From an uncultured beta proteobacterium (lineage in GTDB: Bacteria > Pseudomonadota > Gammaproteobacteria > Burkholderiales > Burkholderiaceae_B): 20,769 nucleotides of DNA. The number at the start of each line of letters is the position of its first letter. The first letter of the stretch is position 1. The notes below the pieces were generated by a model. That model was not told where the DNA came from. It saw nothing but the letters and a program-made list of their open reading frames with translations, and did no database searches. Position numbers and translations under genes: made by a program. Location of the stretch: contig CAIYCP010000072.1 in NCBI GenBank assembly GCA_903924715.1, positions 1 to 20,769 on the forward strand, in the 5' to 3' direction. Below are positions 16,259 to 20,769 of this stretch, one piece after another.

Positions 16259-17188
16259 TTGTTGCAAACAGCGTTGCCCTATATCGGTCGTTTTGCCCCA
16301 AGCCCCAGCGGGCCGTTGCACGCGGGGTCATTGGTGGCAGCCATGGCCAGTTTTTTGGATGCGCGCGCCCACGGTGGCCAGTGGCTCATCAGAATTGAAG
16401 ATCTGGATACCCCTCGCAACGTGCCTGGGGTCACCGAGCTGATTTTGCAGCAACTACGGGCACTTGGGATGCGTTGGGATCAAGACGTCGTCTACCAGTC
16501 GCGCCGTTTAAGCCTGTATCAACAGGCATTTGATACGCTTTTGGCTGCAGCGCTGGTGTATCCCTGCGGCTGCACCCGCCGCGAAATTGCAGATTCAGCT
16601 TCGCGGTTAAGCCCAACCACGGATTTGACCGAGCACCCCTACCCCGGCACCTGCCGCCTGGGGGCGCCACAAGGTCGCCACGCTTATGCTTGGCGTCTGC
16701 GGGTACCCGAGATAGAGGTGTGCTTTGAAGACCGTTGGCTAGGCGTGCAGCGACAAGAGGTTGCACAGGTGGTTGGCGATTATGTACTGAAGCGGGCCGA
16801 TGGGATCTGGGCGTATCAGTTAGCCGTGGTGGTGGACGATGGCGAGCAAAAGGTGACGGACATCGTAAGAGGTGAAGACTTACTTACGAGCACAGCCCGC
16901 CAGCACCTGCTAGCACGTTTATTAGGTCTGTCTGTGCCACGGGTGCTGCATGTGCCGTTGGTGCTAGATGCGAGAGGGTTAAAACTCTCTAAACAAAACG
17001 GAGCGCAAGCCCTTGATTTAAATGAACCTTTGGCCGCATTACAACAAGCGTGGCGGGCGCTGGGATTTGAAAAACTCGCCGCCTCTAATATAGAGAGCTT
17101 TTGGTCGTTGGCAACCCAAATTTGGGGTCAAGGCACTGAACGTGCTAACTTGCACGGCATTAATCACCGCTCTTATGATGCGCGCTAG
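16259..17188 (+). CDS. gluQ: glutamyl-Q tRNA(Asp) synthetase
   Basis: A truncated glutamyl-tRNA synthetase paralogue of about 309 residues without an anticodon-binding domain. It attaches glutamate to the queuosine base of tRNA(Asp). Seen: GRFAPSPSGPLHAGSLVAAMASFLDARAHGG with the HIGH-like HAGS (21-24), IRIEDLDTPR (45-53), a zinc site Cys103, Cys105, Tyr128 and Cys132 in YPCGCTRRE and YPGTCR, DYVLKRADGIWAYQLAVVVDD (174-194), VRGEDLLTSTARQ, and a KMSKS-like KLSKQNGA (242-249). No ATG fits; TTG at 16259, 16262 or 16274 are the candidates, and none has a clear ribosome binding site. The gene begins three bases after smg, so its translation is probably coupled to smg. The exact start is uncertain by a few codons. 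Confidence 0.93.
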   Translation: MLQTALPYIGRFAPSPSGPLHAGSLVAAMASFLDARAHGGQWLIRIEDLDTPRNVPGVTELILQQLRALGMRWDQDVVYQSRRLSLYQQAFDTLLAAALVYPCGCTRREIADSASRLSPTTDLTEHPYPGTCRLGAPQGRHAYAWRLRVPEIEVCFEDRWLGVQRQEVAQVVGDYVLKRADGIWAYQLAVVVDDGEQKVTDIVRGEDLLTSTARQHLLARLLGLSVPRVLHVPLVLDARGLKLSKQNGAQALDLNEPLAALQQAWRALGFEKLAASNIESFWSLATQIWGQGTERANLHGINHRSYDAR

Positions 17189-17248
17189 GTTGATTTAGGG
17201 CTTTCGCCCCATCTAGCAAACCGCTTAAAGAGCAGCATTTGGATAAGA

Positions 17249-19963
17249 ATGACTAAAACATTAATCATTGCCGAAAAACCCTCCGTGGCGCTCGATATCT
17301 CGCGCGCCTTGGGTGGATTTACCCGCGAAGGCGACTTTTTCGAAAACGAAAAATACGTACTGTCTTCAAGTGTGGGCCATTTGTTAACCCTGATTGCGCC
17401 CAATGACCCCGTGAAGGGGAAATGGAGCTTTGCCCACCTACCGGTGGTGCCGCCTGAATTTGATCTTGCACCGACTAAGGATAAACGGTCAGGTGATCGA
17501 CTCAAAATGCTGGTTAAGCTGATTAAACGCAAAGATGTTGGCGCGCTAATTAATGCGTGTGACGCCGGACGCGAGGGCGAACTGATTTTTCGTTATATCG
17601 CGCAATATGCTGGCCAGAAAAAGCCCACGCAACGCTTGTGGTTGCAGTCCATGACCCAAGATGCCATCCGTGAAGCGTTTGCAACGCTGCGTGATGACGA
17701 CACAATGAAACCACTCGAGGCAGCAGCGCGGTCGCGCGCCGAGGCGGATTGGCTGGTTGGCATTAATGGCACGCGTGCCATGACCGCGTTTAATAGTAAA
17801 GATGGTGGCTTTTTCAAGACACCGGTTGGTCGGGTGCAGACGCCTACCTTAGCGCTGGTATTTGCGCGCGAAGAAAAAATTCGCCATTTTGTACCGCGTG
17901 ATTACTGGGAAGTGCGTGCAACGTTTGTGGCCGCGGCTGGCCTGTACGAAGGCCGTTGGATTGATCCGAACTTCAAAAAAACGGGTGATGATCAAGAGCA
18001 GAAAGAATCGCGTGTTTGGACTGAAGCGGCCGCCAAAAGCGTTGTTGCGGCGTGCCGCAATCAGCCAGGCGTTGTGACCGAAGAAGCCAAGCCGCGCATC
18101 GAGGCGGCGCCTGCCCTGTTTGATTTGACGTCGTTACAGCGAGAGGCCAATGGCCGGTTTGGTTTTTCAGCTAAAACCACCTTGTCGCTTGCCCAAAGTT
18201 TATATGAACGCCATAAGGCATTGACGTATCCACGAACCGATTCGAAATTTTTGCCGGAAGACTACATCACCACGGTCAAAGAAACGATTGCGGGTCTGGC
18301 TGAAGGCAAAGGCGTGGCTAAGTCTCTGGCCCCGCATGCTGCAACCATTACTAAAAATGCGTGGGTTAAGCCAAACCGTCGTATTTTTGATAACAAAAAA
18401 GTGTCAGATCACTTTGCGATTATCCCAACGATGCAGGTGCCGTCTGAGCTGAGCGACGCCGAAGCCAAAGTCTACGACTTAGTGGTTAAACGCTTCTTGG
18501 CCATCTTTTTTCCGGCCGCAGAGTATCGGAAAACGACGCGAACGACCATCGTTCAAGGACATCACTTCAAGACCGAAGGTGAGGTCATGGTGTCGCCGGG
18601 TTGGCGCGCCGTACAAGGCCGTGAGGCGCAGGGCGACGATGCAAATTTAGTGGCCGTGGCTGAAGGCGAAAAAGTTCGCACCGAAGATATTGAAACAGTC
18701 GGTCTGGCAACGCGACCGCCTGCACGCTACAACGAAGCAACCCTGTTGTCAGGCATGGAGAACGCAGGCAAGCTCGTGGACGATGATGACTTTGCGCAGG
18801 CGATGGCGCAAAGCGGTTTGGGCACACCTGCTACGCGCGCAACCATTATTGAAGGCTTGTTGTCAGAGACGTATTTGCGGCGCGATGGTCGCGACTTAGT
18901 CCCGACGGCTAAAGCCAGACAACTGATGACGCTGTTGAATGGTTTAGATGTGAAAGAGTTGACCTCGCCCGAATTGACCGGCGAATGGGAACATAAACTC
19001 AAGCAGATCGAGCAGGGCGAAATGCAGCGCGAAGCCTTCATGCTTGAGATCGCGCAGATGACGCAGATCATCGTGAAGCGCGCAAAAGAGTATGAGCGCG
19101 ATACTGTACCGGGTGATTACGTCACACTAAAAACGCCTTGCCCGAAATGCGGCAACGTTGTGAAAGAAAACTACCGTCGTTACGCGTGTACAAGTTGCGA
19201 CTTTTCAATCGGCAAGCATCCGGGTGGTCGTACTTTTGAGCCTGAAGAAGTTGAGACGCTGATTACAGACAAACGCCTTGGTCCGATGCAGGGCTTCATT
19301 AGCAAGATGGGGCGGCCGTTTGCCTCGATCTTGATTATTAACGCTGAGTTCAAACTTGAATTTGATTTTGGTCAGCGTGATGAAGAGGCCAATGAACCGG
19401 TCGATTTTTCAGCGCAAATGGCGCTGGGTCCTTGTCCAAAATGTCAGGCACCGGTGTTTGAGCACGGCATGAGCTTTATCTGTGAGAAATCGGTTGGGCC
19501 AGAGCGTAATTGTGATTTTCGCTCGGGCAAAGTGATCTTGCAGCAAGAGATTAGCGCTGAACAAATGACTAAGTTATTGGCAACGGGCAAAACCGACTTG
19601 CTCGAAGGGTTTGTCTCGAACCGTAACAATCGAAAATTCAAGGCGTATCTGGCACGCGGTGAAGATGGCAAGGTGAGCTTTGAGTTTGAAGCACGGCCTG
19701 AAAAAGTTGGCGGTAAGCCTGCTACGAAGCGTTTCGCGGCAAAAGCCCCGGGTAAAACTGCCGGTAAAACCGCAGCAAAAAAAACCACGAAAGCCGTGAA
19801 AAAAGTAGCGACAAAAACGAGCAAAAGTGCAGCCGCACCGCTAGCTGAAGCTGTTGCCGTCAAGCCTGCCGTCAAACGCGCAAGCAAGGCCGTCAAAAAA
19901 GCCGTGAAAAAAACAGCGACAAAAACCGCTGTAAAAAAGGCGGTTAAGAAAGCAAGCAAATAA
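17249..19963 (+). CDS. topB: DNA topoisomerase III with zinc ribbons and a histone-H1-like tail
   Basis: A type IA topoisomerase of 904 residues that decatenates and relaxes DNA through a transient 5'-phosphotyrosyl break. The TOPRIM domain has IIAEKPSVALDISRALG (Glu9) and ACDAGREGELIFRY (103-116, Asp105). The active-site Tyr327 lies in KALTYPRTDSKFLPEDY. Other family blocks are TPVGRVQTPTLALV (191-204), DHFAIIPT, PPARYNEATLLSGMENAGKLV and GLGTPATRATIIEGL. The C-terminal part has two four-Cys zinc-ribbon-like motifs, Cys631/634/647/650 and Cys729/732/745/755. From about residue 821 to the end the chain is Lys/Ala/Thr-rich with repeated KAVKK units. The length exceeds E. coli TopB (653 residues) because of these C-terminal additions. 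It starts 60 bases after gluQ with a poor ribosome binding site. Confidence 0.95.
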   Translation: MTKTLIIAEKPSVALDISRALGGFTREGDFFENEKYVLSSSVGHLLTLIAPNDPVKGKWSFAHLPVVPPEFDLAPTKDKRSGDRLKMLVKLIKRKDVGALINACDAGREGELIFRYIAQYAGQKKPTQRLWLQSMTQDAIREAFATLRDDDTMKPLEAAARSRAEADWLVGINGTRAMTAFNSKDGGFFKTPVGRVQTPTLALVFAREEKIRHFVPRDYWEVRATFVAAAGLYEGRWIDPNFKKTGDDQEQKESRVWTEAAAKSVVAACRNQPGVVTEEAKPRIEAAPALFDLTSLQREANGRFGFSAKTTLSLAQSLYERHKALTYPRTDSKFLPEDYITTVKETIAGLAEGKGVAKSLAPHAATITKNAWVKPNRRIFDNKKVSDHFAIIPTMQVPSELSDAEAKVYDLVVKRFLAIFFPAAEYRKTTRTTIVQGHHFKTEGEVMVSPGWRAVQGREAQGDDANLVAVAEGEKVRTEDIETVGLATRPPARYNEATLLSGMENAGKLVDDDDFAQAMAQSGLGTPATRATIIEGLLSETYLRRDGRDLVPTAKARQLMTLLNGLDVKELTSPELTGEWEHKLKQIEQGEMQREAFMLEIAQMTQIIVKRAKEYERDTVPGDYVTLKTPCPKCGNVVKENYRRYACTSCDFSIGKHPGGRTFEPEEVETLITDKRLGPMQGFISKMGRPFASILIINAEFKLEFDFGQRDEEANEPVDFSAQMALGPCPKCQAPVFEHGMSFICEKSVGPERNCDFRSGKVILQQEISAEQMTKLLATGKTDLLEGFVSNRNNRKFKAYLARGEDGKVSFEFEARPEKVGGKPATKRFAAKAPGKTAGKTAAKKTTKAVKKVATKTSKSAAAPLAEAVAVKPAVKRASKAVKKAVKKTATKTAVKKAVKKASK
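19706..19960 (+). repeat. Lys/Ala-rich repeat region encoding the topB tail
   Basis: About 85 codons made almost wholly of Lys, Ala, Thr and Val, with repeated AVKKAVKK-like and AAKKTTKAVKK-like units and about 25 lysines. The DNA is correspondingly rich in AAA, AAG and GCN codons, which makes it prone to slippage and gives a long spurious open frame on the opposite strand. Confidence 0.7.
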
Positions 19964-20015
19964 GAACTAAAGAAAGAAATGATTCGCCCGCGAGCCAGGC
20001 GCAAGGTTAACGTTT

Positions 20016-20021
20016 GAGGTG
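20016..20021 (+). promoter_or_regulatory. ribosome binding site for the TTG start of panB
   Basis: GAGGTG, with seven bases between GAGG and the TTG at 20027. The nearest in-frame ATG (20072) has no such site. Confidence 0.6.
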
Positions 20022-20026
20022 TTGTT

Positions 20027-20769
20027 TTGAGCTCGCATGTAGAAGTGAAACGCGTGACGGTGCCGCAATTAATGGCGCTCAAGGGCCAACATAAAATTGT
20101 TGGATTGACGGCGCACAATTTTTCGACAGCACGCATCATTGATGAGTATGTGGATTTTGTATTGATTGGTGACTCAACGGCGATGGTGGCTTATGGCTTA
20201 CCTGACACACTGACCATCACGGTTGAGCAAATCGGGCAACACACTGCTGCGGTGGTCAAGGCAACCCAGCATGCGTGTATCGTGGCCGATATGCCTTTTG
20301 GCAGCTACCAAGAATCTTTGGCGCAAGCGTTTCGCAATGCCGCGTATTTGATTGGAAAAGGCGCCACGGCGGTCAAGCTTGAGGGCGGGATCGTGATGGC
20401 AGAAACGGTGCGCTATTTGGTGGATCGTGGCATCCCTGTGATGGCACATGTGGGGCTGATGCCTCAATACGTGAACACCATGGGTGGCTATCTGGCACAG
20501 GGCCGTAGCCCTGAAGCTGCCGCCCGGATTTTGGCCGAAGCGCAAGCGCTTGAGGCGGCAGGCGCGTTTGCGATTGTGCTTGAAGGGGTGGCCGAGGCCT
20601 TGGGCGAAACGATTACGGCAGCGCTCGCGATCCCAACAATCGGGATTGGGGCTTCAGTTAAATGTGACGGACAAATACTGGTCACAGAAGATATGCTTGG
20701 CTTAAGTGGCGAGCGTGTGCCAAAATTCGTCAAGCGCTATGCCAATCTTGAAGAAATGATGCGAAGCTC
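20027..20769 (+). CDS. panB: 3-methyl-2-oxobutanoate hydroxymethyltransferase, 3'-truncated by the window edge
   Basis: Ketopantoate hydroxymethyltransferase, which adds a hydroxymethyl group from methylene-tetrahydrofolate to 2-ketoisovalerate in pantothenate and coenzyme A synthesis. 247 residues are visible, close to the full family length. Seen: metal ligands Asp49 in VLIGDSTAM and Asp88 in IVADMPFGSYQ, Lys117 and Glu119 in AVKLEGG, His141 in AHVGLMPQYVN, the catalytic-type Glu186 in AIVLEGV, then IPTIGIGASVKCDGQILVTEDMLGL. The usual TAYD near the N-terminus reads TAHN (28-31) here. The start is TTG at 20027, chosen for its GAGGTG site. It is 63 bases after topB with no obvious terminator between. 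A divergent paralogue with a related substrate cannot be excluded. Confidence 0.9.
   Translation, partial: MSSHVEVKRVTVPQLMALKGQHKIVGLTAHNFSTARIIDEYVDFVLIGDSTAMVAYGLPDTLTITVEQIGQHTAAVVKATQHACIVADMPFGSYQESLAQAFRNAAYLIGKGATAVKLEGGIVMAETVRYLVDRGIPVMAHVGLMPQYVNTMGGYLAQGRSPEAAARILAEAQALEAAGAFAIVLEGVAEALGETITAALAIPTIGIGASVKCDGQILVTEDMLGLSGERVPKFVKRYANLEEMMRS

Noticed and set aside
17198..17209. A GGGC-TTTC-GCCC hairpin between gluQ and topB as a terminator.
   Set aside because: The stem is only four pairs and no T run follows. topB probably needs read-through or its own promoter, but this hairpin does not decide it.
19444..20139. A long open frame (231 codons) on the minus strand opposite the 3' end of topB and the start of panB.
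   Set aside because: Its sequence is the antisense of the Lys/Ala-rich tail, giving Phe/Ala/Leu runs that mimic a membrane protein. It overlaps two well-supported genes and matches no family I know.

Overview
The window is a stretch of bacterial chromosome, most likely from a betaproteobacterium of the order Burkholderiales and possibly near Alcaligenaceae. The evidence is a Bug/TctC-type periplasmic receptor, a DUF1840 protein, an argS-SPOR-dsbA cluster, smg close to topB (topoisomerase III), and a LiuR-type leucine-degradation locus. Base composition looks moderate, only a little GC-rich. I cannot name a genus. Coding density is high. The longest gene-free stretch is about 127 bases, and I found no tRNA, rRNA, CRISPR array, insertion sequence or prophage.

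Layout. (1) 1-1912: the 3' part of gyrB, closed by a clear intrinsic terminator. (2) 1995-4169: a two-gene unit of a Bug/TctC receptor and an iron-containing alcohol dehydrogenase, meeting a leftward DUF1840 gene tail to tail. (3) 4629-7663: argS, a SPOR-domain membrane protein and a DsbA-like oxidoreductase, all rightward. (4) 10336-7722: a leftward unit of an MBL-fold hydrolase, cystathionine beta-lyase (metC, TTG start) and a DUF1330 protein. (5) 10416-15711: a MerR-family regulator (liuR) followed by isovaleryl-CoA dehydrogenase and both subunits of methylcrotonyl-CoA carboxylase. (6) 15798-19963: smg, glutamyl-Q tRNA(Asp) synthetase and topoisomerase III with a histone-H1-like tail. (7) 20027 to the end: the 5' part of a panB-like gene.

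The best-linked part is regions 4 and 5. A perfect 20-bp palindrome lies between liuR and ivd, and a degraded copy lies between liuR and the leftward MBL gene. In all three directions a -10-like hexamer begins exactly two bases beyond the palindrome. This suggests that one regulator controls its own gene, the leucine catabolic operon and the MBL-metC-DUF1330 unit. The leucine operon here has the dehydrogenase and carboxylase but not the 3-methylglutaconyl-CoA hydratase or HMG-CoA lyase that normally finish the pathway, so those must be elsewhere or replaced.

Most of the window is ordinary core genome. I do not see strong evidence for a new defence, mobile or biosynthetic system. The observations worth a second look are regulatory geometry, operon make-up and several substitutions at usually conserved positions (DsbA, MetC, PanB).
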